A stretch of DNA of 64,000 nt from Cristatella mucedo. Taxonomy: Eukaryota; Bryozoa; Phylactolaemata; Cristatellidae. The position numbers and the translations under genes are program-made. The notes under the pieces are model-generated. The model was not told the DNA's origin, searched no databases, and saw nothing but the letters and a program-made list of their open reading frames with translations. Within the stretch, counting starts at the first letter, position 1, and the number at the start of each line of letters is the position of its first letter. The DNA is taken from contig WPIO01000094.1 of the NCBI GenBank assembly GCA_009760855.2, forward strand, positions 498,001 to 562,000, given 5' to 3'. Below are positions 1 to 12,679 of the stretch, piece by piece.

Positions 1-178
1 GAGCCCCATGACCACGTGAACGACGATCCGTTTCCAAGGCACGTTAACGTCGTGCTACCGCCGTAGTATGTATAGCTGGAGTTGCAAGCAATATTTGCAG
101 TCTGGTTATTGCGATAGGGGCTCTTCGAAGAATCATTTTTTGTCACACCAATCGGTAGAGTCGGTAGAGAAAGACAGC
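1..178 (-). CDS. Sushi (CCP) module exon 5, partial at window edge
   Basis: This is the fifth sushi-type exon of the minus-strand tandem-sushi gene in gene order; it runs off the window at base 1. It begins after an AG acceptor (tggctggcag) with GC TGC, so it starts in phase 1 like its neighbours. The translation starts GCLSLPTLPIG, has a second Cys in NIACNSSY, a third in TLTCLGN and a W-x-W pair (FTWSWG). The fourth Cys is expected just outside the window. Sushi domains are extracellular beta modules with two disulfides used in binding and adhesion. The intron separating it from the preceding sushi exon (300-509) is only 121 bases. The carrier protein cannot be identified from these modules alone. 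Confidence 0.8.
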
Positions 179-299
179 CTGCCAGCCACGACATGACGAC
201 TCAATTTATGGTATAGCCAACCAAGAGGTAACGACCGCACGCATGGCTGATGTTTGTGTTTTCAACTTCACTCATCACTGAGCTCAAGCAGTTACTTAC

Positions 300-509
300 T
301 GTTGAGAGCACAGCTTAATTTGCCGTATGGCCAGGACCACGAGTAAGAGCTGCCCGATGAAAAGCATCTAACTGTAGAGTTGCCAGAATGTATAACATAT
401 CCGATCAAACACTTCACAGTTAGCAAGGTGAAGTTGAAATAGGCACTTGCTGGAGGGTTTGCACTGGTTAACTGTGAAGCCGGAGGAAGACCAGGTCCAG
501 ATGAGCATC
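300..509 (-). CDS. Sushi (CCP) module exon 4
   Basis: A 210-base exon encoding one sushi module, bounded by acceptor gtaacag and donor A|GTAAGT, with phase 1 at both ends. It reads GCSSGPGLPPAS at the start. The four cysteines lie in GCSSG, TVKCLIGY, TVRCFSS and LSCALN. CxxGY before the third Cys and the W-x-W pair (YSWSWP) before the last Cys are typical of sushi domains. N-glycosylation sequons are visible (NFT, NST). A phase 1-1 module exon can be duplicated or skipped without a frameshift, as usual for shuffled sushi exons. A 5.5-kb intron carrying LINE and SINE copies separates it from the previous sushi exon at 6001. Confidence 0.85.
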
Positions 510-744
510 CTGTTACGTATCGAATCCAACAAACTATCAACACAAAGGCACTTAAAGCCATTCAGCATACCTGGCAAATTTAGCAGCCAGCAAATACATA
601 AACTGTAATTTACCAAAAAGGTTATATTGCGACTCACTGAGAGTAGCATTATAGTAATAATAATTATATTAATAATCATGCATTTATCCCTTTTAGGAAG
701 GCTAGAAATTCCTTCCAAGATAGGGAATGCCGGGTTCAACTAGT

Positions 745-1146
745 AATAACAATAATAATAATGCACTTCATAAAGCTCCCTCAGATTACTCAATCTCTCT
801 CTAGGCGCTTTACATGTGCAGCGAAGGGATACACTATTGAACTGTGAGTAATGTCATGCTTGATTAACAACATTAACGATAAGGTTAGGGGTGAAACGAA
901 CAGGGTCAGCATGCTAGTGTGGTTAGGGCAGCATGCACCGTTTCAGCAGACATAAGCACTTGAAGGACGAATCTAAGGAATTCATTGAATTCTGTCGTAA
1001 TAGGTGATTTTTAAGTTCTTCTTAAATGTGTATAAGTCAGGGGACGTTCTGACGCAAGTAGGGAGTGAGTTCCATCCAGGATTTGGGAGCTTACGAACTC
1101 AATGCACGGTCTACAAAAGATTTGAGGTTTGTACGAGGCTCAGGTA
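745..1146 (-). mobile_element. LINE-A 3' fragment
   Basis: Reverse complement of the family tip, with an AATAATAAT tail at the left edge, then the 3' UTR and about the last 40 codons. It lies in the large intron or flank of the sushi gene. Confidence 0.75.
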
Positions 1147-1159
1147 AGCAATTCTGTCC

Positions 1160-1445
1160 CGATTCTATCTCTGTCTCTCTGTCTCTCTCTCTCTTTTTAT
1201 ATATCTCTTTCCCTCTGTCTCACTTTCGCAACCTCACACTATTTCTGTCTTGCTGTCCTTCTCAATATTTGTTTGTCAGGTTATCTTATCCTCTCCCTAT
1301 CTTCCGCTCTCTTCCTCTCTCCCTCTCCCCTCTAATAGACCTTCTCTATCTCTTTCTCTCAGCATCAGCCTCGGACTCGGTCTCACTCTTTTTCTTTCTC
1401 ACAATACCTCTCTTTCGCTTTAGACTTCCTCCCTCTATGTTTCTC
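1160..1445. repeat. Pyrimidine-rich low-complexity stretch
   Basis: CTCTCT, CTTTCTC and TCCCTCTC runs dominate, following a LINE-A fragment. The open frame across it is Leu/Ser/Phe-rich and has no domain. Confidence 0.8.
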
Positions 1446-1979
1446 TTCGTGGATCCACGAGTGACTGCAAAGTAGCTGCCATACAGAGGTCGTCTCCATA
1501 AAAAATCTAATAAGAATGCGGTTTTAATTTCAAATTATACTTTAAGGCGATACAAATTTCCTCAATACAATTGGCGTTTTTTTTGCAAATCCCTAAAATT
1601 GACTGAGCCAAGAGACCGTTTTGCGCATATAATTGCTATGGTTCTTTCATTTTTTTAAATGCTTCCTAAAACTTTGGTTTTGATTTGTAATTAGAAACAG
1701 CAGCGATCAAAGCTTTCCTCTCAGATTGCAATCGTTATTGGGCAATTTCACAAAAGTACCTCGTGTGATGCAGCTGTCTGAATGTCAAAGTGCATTGCTT
1801 AACTCAGGTTTGATTGTAAATTATAGCAAACAGTTTTTCGGGTTTACTTAGGTAATATTGCACGATTGCTTTAAGAGATATGATGCTTTGGTCTCCTGCT
1901 GACCAGCTGAATGTCGCCACTAACGATGTCTTACTTGCATTCAGCATTGTATACAATAAGCATTTGATCATACTTCCAT

Positions 1980-2052
1980 TGCATAAGTAAAGTGCCTAGA
2001 GAGATTAAGTGTTTCAAGAGCTCTATACAAATTTATTGTTATTGTTGTTAGA
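1980..2052 (+). mobile_element. LINE/SINE 3' tip of CR1-like type
   Basis: AAGTGCCTAGAGAGATTAAG, then CTATACAAATTTATTG resembles the LINE-A tip, but with CTATACAAA where LINE-A has CTTTATCAAG. It may belong to a related family. Confidence 0.5.
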
Positions 2053-3309
2053 ATAATACATTATTACTGATGGACCTTCACAGTAAAAAGCTCCAAATGT
2101 GCCAACTGAGGTATAGCTGTCATGTTCTCAATCAGCGTTTTTCCATCACCGTGTGATTCCTTGTTGCAGAAACCAAAATCTGGGTTTAAACACCGAATAT
2201 CGTATATTCACCGTGTCAACTTTGCCTACAGTGACCTGGGCTGTCCAGACTACTGATATATAAATGCAGCCACACAATTTCTGTTTCAGAGATACGTGGC
2301 TTTCTACAGTGATTTTGATTTCACGTTAGAGAGGGCAGTAATCCAAGTTACCTCCCGAAATTTGATGTAATTGCTCATAAGTACTTCTGTCTAAAGGCTG
2401 CGATGGCAAAGAGCAGTTTTACATTTTTGGTCAGCCATACAGTTACAATCTTTGGAGATAGGTGTAAGAAAATGTTAGATTTGAATGCATGTTTTCGGAA
2501 AGAGGGTTTCTGGTTTATCAAAAAAGGGGGTTACTCTGTGTAGGTTCTTTCTCACTTAATAGCTTCCAATACCTTTCAAAATTAAATGCCTTTATAATTT
2601 TAACCACAGCTGGACGAAGCTCTGGGTAAAAATTACAGCAGCATTTTCTTCGTTCGATCGTGTAAACAGGAGGGTTGGCTGCATCACCGTTATAAGGACA
2701 TAAAGGCAGTAGTTAAAGCATTGAAGTGCACTCACTGGTAATTGTTGGAGAGAGTGGAAATGAAACTCTCGCATTTGGAATTCGGCGATATAGCATTATT
2801 AGTTGGCCTCAGTGGGGGTCAAATTAATGCCATTGACCACTTTGTAAGTTAGTCAAGCAAACAATTATACCAAAATGATGGCCTCAAGGTTACATTTCTA
2901 GTGGCTATTGTTTAGAACCTTTAGATTTTGCGAATCGACCAAATTTCACGTCATTGCCCTTCAACCTTAAGGTGCAAACAAACCTCTGTGAAGCTGGCTG
3001 CTACAGTGTTCTACTGCCATTCAGTTTAAGCCGTCTCAAATGGAGAAAAAAATAAACTTTTCTGGGATTCAAACAGTTTACAATATAAAGTTACGTTGTT
3101 GTTTCATTGAATCCCCTACGGGTTTAGCTGTTCAGCTCAAGCATTTTCGTGAAGTTCGCTGCAACATATTGCACAGTGGTGCCATCTCAATCCACAAAAA
3201 TCTAGATTTTTCCTCCGAAAAACGAAAAACGAATAGGGCTAACGTTTTATTTTGGAAGATATGAGTATGACAGCTTACTTTGCGACCAGTGAGCTCAGTA
3301 AATTAATTA
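2053..3309. other. No gene recognised
   Basis: AT-rich DNA with only short open frames. No domain, splice-paired exon or known repeat is seen, apart from the LINE-type tip just before it and the SINE just after. Confidence 0.5.
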
Positions 3310-3478
3310 GTCATGCTGGCACAATATGCAAGGCAGTCGCTTTTCACGAACTCGGCCCCAAAATCGTGAGTTCGAATCCTCCGGAGGATAATTCTTTATG
3401 GGAGCTGCAAGCGACGGTAATAGCTATACAAGTTCTTCTGCCCATTGGGATACATACAAGAAGCTGTACAATTCCGTA
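3310..3478 (+). mobile_element. tRNA-derived SINE, old copy
   Basis: A B-box-like GAGTTCGAATCC at about 3369-3380 is followed by CTTTATGGGAGCTGCAAGCG and TTCTTCTGCCCATTGGGATA. These align with the body of the 63.8-kb copy. The A-box part is diverged. Confidence 0.6.
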
Positions 3479-3903
3479 GTATTTGTTCAAAGTGTGTTAG
3501 CATTATCAAGAGCGTTGTCGTGTAACAAGCTGCTGGCTACTGGAAAGACCAAGGGAAATATTGAATTCCACTGCAGTCTAGTATTTTCACGTAAAAGGTA
3601 TTGCTTCAGGTATTGCTAGTAATTGCACCATGATCATAGAAAACGCTCTCAAAGTAGAATACGACTAAAACATATTAATAGATGTCTGAATACCAAGTAT
3701 TACTCAATAGTACAAATAATTATGGCTGAAAGCGGCTCTTCTGATATATCTCCTGTGGATTGTGAAGGTGATGTAGGAGTCCTGCTCCAAAGAGACCTTC
3801 AATTTGATTAAAAAGTTAGCTGTGAGGACTAGTTGGCCTACTTTCAGTTGAGTGCATTGTTTAAATTCGGGCTTGGTTGGATAGGAATACTAAATGATAT
3901 TTT

Positions 3904-4083
3904 TTGTGAGGCCTGATGGCACACTAGATAAAGTGGTTGCTATTCACTACGTTGATCCTGAGGTAGTGGGTTAAAACCTGCCATGGGCAATCCTTTATAG
4001 GTGCTGGGAGAGTCAGTGATAGGCGTAAAGGCCCTTCTGCCACTATACAGAAGAGGCTGTTCAATCAGCGAATAAATTCAAAA
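3904..4083 (+). mobile_element. tRNA-derived SINE
   Basis: GTGAGGCCTGATGGCACACT carries the A-box-like TGGCACACTAG. B-box-like GGTTAAAACC follows, then the family body (CCTTTATAGGTGCTGGGAGA, AAAGGCCCTTCTGCCACTAT) and end (AGAGGCTGTTCAATCAGCGA). It has clear similarity to 63765-63950 over its whole length. Confidence 0.8.
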
Positions 4084-4694
4084 TTGCCTGTGGATTTGCT
4101 ACAAACCACCTACATTTTGGTAACTCAGTGTTCTCTCTCAACTGACAAGTCAAATCATGTGCCTATAGTTGGTGCGAAACTCTGCAACTGGGGTTTTCCG
4201 CAGAGAGCTTGCAGCTGCCTTACCAAACCACTACTCCTTTATCTGTACTGGCTACGAATCAAGCAGCCTATATTCTTGAAATTAGGGTGACCCTCTTTGA
4301 GATCATTTCATCGTCTGACTCCTGCATTGTCAGAAACGATGTTTTTAAGTGTCGTACAATCCACTAATCTCATTTCAATCGTTTAACTATACATTGTATA
4401 AACCTCAAAATCTTTGAAAACCATCCCCATAGTTGTAGGCTCCTAAGCCTAAAAAGCTACACCAACCAACGCCATGACATTATTCGATCCGCCGCCTAAA
4501 AACAAGCTTGAAACAGAAGTGTTCCTTGCAGCATTAGACAGCTACTTGAAGTTTTCCCAAGTGTGCTTGAGCTCAGTGGCACTGATCATGCTGCTACTAA
4601 GCATATTTACAAATTCATCCTTTGCATAACCCATCTAGTAATGCTTCGCTTGATGACATGACGAATATTACCACTGATTTTTAAGCCAAAATCA

Positions 4695-4778
4695 ATGTCC
4701 GTTATCTTTAAAACGCTTACAGAGAGATTCATTCTCTGAGGGCTTTGTATAAATGCACTCTTATTATTATTATTACCT
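4695..4778 (+). mobile_element. LINE-A-like 3' tip
   Basis: Only the terminal stem-like tip (AACGCTTACAGAGAGATTCA, then CTCTGAGGGCTTTGTATAAA) and a TTATTATTATTATTA tail are recognisable. Confidence 0.6.
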
Positions 4779-4944
4779 ACCCCAGTAACCTTATTCTCAC
4801 TTGATGTGCTCCCTAAGAGGCCCTCTTTTCACTGTGTGGCCCAGCTGCCAAAGCTGCTCCCTCCGGTCGATTATCCGGTTCTACAAGCTACCCAATCACG
4901 ATGCAAGCATCTGGCTCGTGAACGGTTTCAATATTCGTATGATT

Positions 4945-5045
4945 AATTGTGCGCGTGTGTACCTATACGTTTGTGCGTATATGTGTTTGTGCTTGTGTGT
5001 GCATTAGTGAGTTTGTGAGCTCATTTATGTGTGTTCGTTTGTATC
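4945..5045. repeat. Imperfect GT-rich stretch
   Basis: TGTGCGCGTGTGTACCTATA, then TATGTGTTTGTGCTTGTGTG: a decayed dinucleotide repeat. Confidence 0.6.
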
Positions 5046-5549
5046 GCTCCTTATGTTTGTGATGTCAATCACTTACGGAGCTGGATTTTAGGATAGCATC
5101 TTGGTAAACAAGTTTAGATTGTTCGGTCTATTCACTTTAATAAATTGACCAGCAGGTCGGATATAGTATAATTGAAGGCAATGCTAGATTTGCAGCCACT
5201 CAGATAGATCTCAGCAACTGAGCCAGATCATATTGAGAACACAGATGAATGGTTCGATACTTCATTAAGTGTGTGGTAATATACGTCCTGATAACTGCAC
5301 TTGTTAATCAAACCATTCCTGTGAAAAAAGCTTCTCCTCACATAAATTATTTTTTTTAAGTGGATCATATCGATCCAAAAAGGTTCACGGTCTGTGATAC
5401 TTCCATATTTATATTTAACACGCATTTACATTTGCAAAGAACTGGGTCTGCAAACAAACAAGACAGTCGATGCTGTGTACGAACTCAAATACTATATGGT
5501 AACAAACAATCGTCATCCTACTCACTTAGCTAGAATGACTTGATACAAC

Positions 5550-5952
5550 AGGGCTGGCAGAGCTAAACCTTAAATCCTTTGGAGACCGTGCATTTAGATC
5601 GTATGCTCCCACAGCCTGGAACTCCCTCCCGACCTGCTTCAGAACATCCCCGACCTGACTACATTTAAAAGGAACCTAAAAACAAGCCTATTTAGGACAG
5701 CATTTAGCGGGTCCCTGTGATTCGTCCTTGATGTGCTTATGAGTGCTGACACTGTGCATGCTGCCACTAACCACATTCGTATGCTGACCCTGTGCATGTC
5801 ACCCGAACCATGTTATTCATTTTGTTTGTTTTTTCAAGCATGATTTTCACTTACCATTCAATTGCATTTCACTTTGCAGCAAAGGTAAAGCGCCTAGAGA
5901 GAGATTAAGTTCTCTGAGGGTGCTTTATCTAGAGAATTATTATTATTATTAT
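5550..5952 (+). mobile_element. LINE-A 3' fragment next to sushi exon 3
   Basis: It contains the last coding codons (AWNSLPTC-like region), the stop, the 3' UTR and the tip with a TTATTATTATTATTA tail. The tail ends about 48 bases from the donor of the sushi exon at 6001. Confidence 0.82.
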
Positions 5953-6000
5953 GATTAGCGATATTCACCATGTCGTAAATTGTGCTTGGGAATTGCTTAC

Positions 6001-6198
6001 CTAGTGCACACGACAGCATGGTACCATTTGTCCATTGCCAGGTGTTCAGTGATGTGCACGTTCCCGTGCTTCCTGTGTTATTTTGTATGTATCCTGTTTG
6101 TGCACATTTAAGTTGTACCATGGATTTAAGGTCGTAAGAAGCGGCCATTGTTCCTGTTGCCAGTGCCGTATTGGGATGTAAGATGGGAGCCAAGCAGC
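6001..6198 (-). CDS. Sushi (CCP) module exon 3
   Basis: A 198-base exon encoding one sushi module. The acceptor is attttgcag and the donor is CTAG|GTAAGC; both ends are phase 1. The start GCLAPILHPN resembles that of the next exon upstream (GCLAPPVLNE), suggesting a recent or constrained duplication. Cysteines lie in GCLAP, QLKCAQTGY, TGTCTSL and LSCAL, with the W-x-W pair in TWQWTNG. A LINE-A copy ends at about 5952, roughly 48 bases past the donor, so the transposon sits just inside the following intron. The product is extracellular by domain type; its ligand is unknown. Confidence 0.88.
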
Positions 6199-6359
6199 CT
6201 GCAAAATAGGGCTTCTGCATAGTTTTATGAGTCAGCCTGACTCTGGGCGTAGCCTTAATGGAATATACGATCTAGCACAAAATCAGCGATCACTATGAGT
6301 GTTTCAAGCAGATTATGCATCGAGATGTTCTACCATCAGGTATCACAGCTGCTCTTTAC

Positions 6360-6563
6360 CTGTCGTGCAGGTTAGAGGATTGTTATTCGGCCATTGCCAA
6401 GTGTAGTTGTTTGAGAAAGTACTCACAATGCAAGTCGCGTTTGTGCCACCAGACACTGCTATGTAGCTGCTATTGCACTGCACAAGCTGTACTTGACTTT
6501 TCGGATACCATGCATTACCCGGAAATACCACACCCTCGTTGAGAACGGGTGGAGCCAAGCAGC
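6360..6563 (-). CDS. Sushi (CCP) module exon 2
   Basis: A 204-base exon encoding one sushi module, acceptor aattatag and donor ACAG|GTAAAG, phase 1 at both ends. It starts GCLAPPVLNEG. The conserved cysteines lie in GCLAP, LVQCNSSY, NATCIVS and LTCTT, with W-x-W in YTWQWPN. Sequons NSS, NAT and NYT are visible. The introns on either side are short (105 and 161 bases), so exons 1 to 3 form a compact cluster. Confidence 0.88.
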
Positions 6564-6668
6564 CTATAATTATTTGACAAAAGTACAGAGGTTATTGCGA
6601 AGCCTTGAGGATAAGCCAAAAAAGTTCGTGCTAGCTGAATCCTCGCTGAGCAAGCATTGTCATCGTAC

Positions 6669-6866
6669 CATTCAAAGTACAATAGAGCTCCCCCTCACTG
6701 GGCCACGTCCAGGAGCCACTCGAACTGCACGTGGCTGTCGTACCACCACTGCTGTAAATGTATCCACCGGTGCATACAACGGTTATTGTGCTACTCGTGG
6801 GATACGTTTGAGAAGGAATGTCGGCCAGCACTACACCGGTGTTAAACTTCGGTAGGCTTGGGCAGC
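6669..6866 (-). CDS. Sushi (CCP) module exon 1 (first one visible)
   Basis: A 198-base exon encoding one sushi module and the most 5' recognisable exon of this gene. Acceptor ctactttcag; donor AATG|GTACGA, a weaker donor than its neighbours; phase 1 at both ends. It starts GCPSLPKFNTG. Cysteines lie in GCPSL, TVVCTGGY, TATCSSSG and LYCTLN, with W-x-W in SWTWPSE. There is no signal peptide or start codon here; the phase 1 start requires at least one upstream exon. I found none with confidence between 6867 and 35500, where the DNA is nearly all repeats. Confidence 0.87.
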
Positions 6867-6869
6867 CTG

Positions 6870-7626
6870 AAAGTAGTAGTTTGCAGCAATACGATTGGCA
6901 ATCCAGCATCAGTAAGCTGTTTCATAACTTTTCGGCAGGTGATATTTTACGTCATCCAGTTGCCACTCAAAATTGAAATTGGCAATGACAAGCAAGCATC
7001 ATAGTCTAAATTGCGGTGTAAGACTTTATCTATGGCTATTATATGTTGTTCAATTTATAAGATTAGATTATAAGGCATTGTTGCTATACCCAAACAATTT
7101 AAAAACTTTCATATTATAACGCATCCCATCACTTATAATAGTAGCCATTTATTCACATGCTTACATACGTGACTATATTTTAATCGACTCTGTCAAATCT
7201 ATCTCTGAGAGTGGACCTGTAACTTTGTAGTGTAGCTCCATTGATTCACAGATGACTCATGAGCGTCTGAAAAATAAATTATATTACCAATAATAATATC
7301 CATGTATTGGCTAGTAAAATCTTGTGGTTGATTCGCTTGAATAGCAGTATTACTATCCAAGAGAAGATAGTCAATTATATTTTAAACAATGTACAGCAAT
7401 ATATTTTCAAAGTAATATTTCTGCTTAGGAGTATAAATTTTCTGCCACTGCTTCTTTTAGAGGTCAGTTTATGCAAATTGCAGATGGAAATATAAGTAGA
7501 ATAGATGCCATCTGTTGGCATACTTTTAAAGGTGCTTGCACCTCATACAATATGCTGGACGTTCCAATCCTGAATCTGCTAATCAGCCAAAGCAAGTGGC
7601 AGAATTTATTGCAGAATTTTCTACCG

Positions 7627-7627
<1 letters not shown>
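6870..7627. other. No gene recognised upstream of the visible sushi exons
   Basis: The signal-peptide exon of the sushi gene would be expected on the minus strand upstream of 6866. I see no Met-start hydrophobic stretch with a matching phase 1 donor here. Confidence 0.45.

Positions 7628-7668
<41 letters not shown>
7628..7668. repeat. (TA)n microsatellite
   Basis: Nearly pure TA repeat of about 20 units. Confidence 0.95.
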
Positions 7669-7767
7669 CGTGCTCGAACTGCACTTCCAAGGTAGTTGGT
7701 TTCAGTCAGACTGAGAGCGATCCTTTAGTATCGCCCTAAGTAGGTGATGGTGTAAGCACTTTTGCCA

Positions 7768-8613
7768 CCTGCTCGAAGTCTAGACGTCATGTTCTATAGC
7801 GATCTCTCGTTAGACGACCTTATCAGCTCCACAGTCAATTCTGCCTATTTTCAGCGTCATAACGTTGCTAAAATTCGGACGTGTTTAGATAAGGATACCT
7901 CGTCCAAGTTGGTCCATGCATTCGTGACATCACTTCTAGACTTTTGCAACTCACTGCTTACTGGCCTACCGGCATATGAGCTCAGGCGATTGCAGCTGTG
8001 CAAAACTCTACAGCTAGGCTTATCAGTCGTGAGCGGCGCAGTTGCCACTTTACACCACCTCTCGCCAAACTGCACTGGCTACCAGTCAAGCTACGGATTG
8101 ACTTCAAGGTTTTGTCACTCACATTTACGTTCCTTCATTATTTGGCTCCAGCCTATCTCTCAGATCTACTCCCCCACCAGGGCAAGCATTGTACCACGAG
8201 CTTTTTGGAATCCAACAGTCTACAAATACCTCGTACAAACCTCAAATCCTTTGAAGACCGCACATTTAGTTCGTTCAAACTCCCTCCCGACATGCATCAA
8301 AAATTCTTCTGACTTGGCCGCATAAAAAAGAAATGAAAAAGAAGTTAAAAACACACCTTTTCAGTACAGTACTTAGTGGGTCCCTGTGATTTTTCTTTCG
8401 TGTGGCTATATGAGCTGACACTGTGCATGCTGCCACTAACCACATTTGCATGCTGACCCAGTGCACGTCACCTCTAACCATGTTATTCATGTTGTTAGGC
8501 AAGCATGATATTACTCATAAATTCAATAACGTTTCCTTTGGTAGCAAATGCAAAGCGCTTAGAAAGAGATTGAGCTCTCTGAGAGTGATTTATCAAGTAC
8601 ACTATTATTATTA
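7768..8613 (+). mobile_element. LINE-A 3' fragment with damaged RT C-terminus
   Basis: It carries DLSLDDLISSTVNSAYFQRH, LDKDTSSKLVHAFVTS, frame-shifted remains of the C-terminal domain, the 3' UTR and an ATTATTATTATT tail. It is a pseudogene by frame breaks. Confidence 0.82.
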
Positions 8614-8661
8614 TTGAACAAATTAGGCTGATAAAAACGCTGACTTTTTACTTGCAGCCTA

Positions 8662-10029
<1,368 letters not shown>

Positions 10030-10500
10030 TTCTAACCAGCCAACAAGAGCCTGATTGCACCGGCCGGTAGGCCAGCAAGCAGTGAATTACAGAAGTCAAG
10101 ACGGGATGTCACAACTGCATATAACAACTTAGACGTGGTATCCTTATCTAAACGCACCCGAACTTCAGAAATGTTATGTAGCTGAAAGTAGGCCGACTTG
10201 GTTGTGGAGCTCAAGTGGTCGTCGAACGAGAAGTCACTTTGGAACATGACATCTAGATTTTGAGCTGATTTCACCGGAGACATGCTAGTAGAGCCAATTT
10301 TGAGATTTAGCCTTTCAAATTTCTGAATGACACTGGGTTTGCCCATACATAGTAACTTGGTTTAATCATTGTTTAGTTCTAGAAGATTTGCAGTCATCTA
10401 TGTGCCGATTTCATCAGTACATGCAGTAAGTGAGTTGATAGAATTCGAGGTGTTCAACGTATGGGAGGCATTAAAGCAAAGATGCAACTGATTAGGGCGA
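10030..10500 (-). mobile_element. LINE-A internal fragment without 3' end
   Basis: The minus strand encodes MGKPSVIQKFERLNLKIGS and FSFDDHLSSTTKSAYFQLHN, matching the region after the RT catalytic box. The copy stops before the C-terminal domain, so it lacks the 3' UTR and tail. Confidence 0.75.
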
Positions 10501-10984
10501 CGGTATAGCTGGATTCCGTTCCATTCACAATCAAACTTCAAACATGTCCTGTGTTGAGCTCAGGTTCGAACGTCGTTTTACGAAATCTGGGTCAGTGGTA
10601 GATCAAGTAGATTTCAAATACATACTTAGAGTCTACTCCTGAAAGATAGAAAACGGTAGGCTTCTTTTTTCAATTGAAAAATGAAGCCATGCCAGTGAGA
10701 TGGAAACAGATTTATAAGATAGTAAAACTATCATGGCCAATGCTGAGATATCTCACTTCCCAGGTTTTACGGCTCATCTAGATACTTGATAGCCTCCATT
10801 ACTGAACAAATCGTGCACACATGTGCCTGCATAAAGCCCGTGCGACTACAGAAATAGTAGAATCGCTACCTCTTACCTTCTGCTTATGATTTTCCAGGGT
10901 TTCTGCCTGCCATGTGGTTACCTTATTTAGGTCGCGTGAAAAGCTTGCTTCCAGAAAACTTCATAACATCATATCTGTGGTCTT

Positions 10985-12675
10985 CACTGGTGGACTACGT
11001 TAGCATCGACTTAACTCAGATTTATTATTCTTCTCAGGAATTTTGGAGGAGTATCAATGACTTTCATATGGGCAACCGTTAAACCGATCATTAAAAAGCC
11101 TCGATTTCATGCAGACATTATTACAAATTGTCTACCGGTTTCCCGTATTCTTCAGTTAAAGGTTATCAACAAGCATCACAAAATAGCAAGTAGCACACGT
11201 TAAAAATTATTAGAATTCAGAAACATTTCGATCGGGGTCCAAGAGACAACACTCCACTGAGACCATTCTGCTCCGTGTTAACAGTGACATTATATGCATC
11301 AACTACGATGCCAATGTCCATGCCCTGGCACTTTTAGATCTATCAGCCGCCTTCGACATCATCTATAATTCTATCCTACTTGAACGATTGTGAACAACGA
11401 CCGGTCTGGCAGACGAGGCACTGGCTTCCTTGAAATCGTACTTGTCTGAGTGTTCTATCCATGTCGGGGGGGGGGGTCAGGTCCATCCAGCAGACCAGTC
11501 ACGTGTGGAGTCGATCAAGGGCCCGTCCTAGGTCCATTGGGGTTCTCCGTTTATATTGAACATTGCGGAAAAGTGCTTACGAACTCATAAAACGGGATAA
11601 AGCTTTTATGAAGACGATAATCATCTGGATATATCGTTAAATGCACCAGAACCTGCTGCAGCAACTGATAAACTGAATGCAAGCCATGCCGACATTTAAT
11701 CCTGAATGCTGAACAATTTCTTGAAAAAAAGTGACGACGAAACTGATTTGCTACTCATTGGACACCCGAAGCCTGTAGCCGGATTAGAAAGCTTTTCTAT
11801 TCTAATAGGAGATGCCATTGTGAAACCTTTATTATGAGCTCGAAATCTGGAGTGGTTTTTGACAGCTGCCTCAATTTTATAAGCTTCATTCTGAAGGCTG
11901 CTTCTACAGCTAGCGATCACGTCATATCCCTATCCAAGATTACCAGCTGTCTTCTACAGTAGCTTGATAAATATTTTACCACGACCTTAGTTGTGTCTCT
12001 GCTGGATTATGCTAACTCTCATTAAGCTGAGCTACTGAAACGCCAATGCAAGAGGTTTGACCACGTGTCTCATTTGCTAAAAAAGCTTGGATGGCTGCTA
12101 GTCGATCAACTGAAACAGAGAAAAGTTCCTAAGCTGACCCACAGGGCCCGATATGGCTTGGCTCCTCCATACCTAGGTACATCAATTTGAGCCTACTCGT
12201 GCCCTTGGGCCTTGTATGGACGATACAGTAGCTGTTCCGTTACTCCGCCTAAACATTAATACTCTGGAACTCCCATCTATAAAATTAATATTAATAATAA
12301 TAATGCACTTGATAAAGCACCCTCAGAGAACTCAATCTCTTTCAAGGCACCTTACATTTTATACAAAGAGCAATGCAATTGAATGGTGAGTAATATTAAT
12401 ACCTATCATTCTTACGCAAAGACAACTACTCTCCTGCTGCCGAATATGGCTCATCCTTTACAGCAGTCCTGAGCTGCTATTTCCATAGCTATAACTGTCT
12501 CAGATGCTCTCTTGACTTTGAAAAGTTCCACACTTTCTCTTCGTCGAGTACAATAAAGTCTGTCGCCTCCCGAATGCCTACAGAAATCCACTTAAGCTGT
12601 GGTGGGCCATACACAACTCATTTGTGTAACACCTACAAAGTCTTTGTAGCTTTGTTGAGCTATAGACTGAGACAC
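10985..12675 (+). mobile_element. LINE-B relic with RT remains, interrupted
   Basis: A frame-broken copy. It encodes the RT block LLDLSAAFDII, a VDQGPVLGPLG-like block, a KSDDETDLLLIGHPKPVAGL stretch, and the C-terminal and 3' UTR sequence shared with the copy at 58.3 kb. A guanine run (nine or more G) lies near 11467. The 3' part resumes at about 12406 after a nested LINE-A tip. Confidence 0.75.
12283..12405 (-). mobile_element. LINE-A 3' tip nested in LINE-B
   Basis: The segment reads AATAATAATAATGCACTTGA, then CCCTCAGAGAACTCAATCTC, the reverse complement of the LINE-A tip. Flanking bases on both sides belong to one LINE-B copy. Confidence 0.75.
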
Positions 12676-12679
12676 ATTA

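Noticed and set aside
4190-4290. Another sushi exon on the minus strand (GGCTGCTTGAT after ATATAG)
   Set aside because: The frame hits a stop after about nine codons and lacks the Cys pattern.
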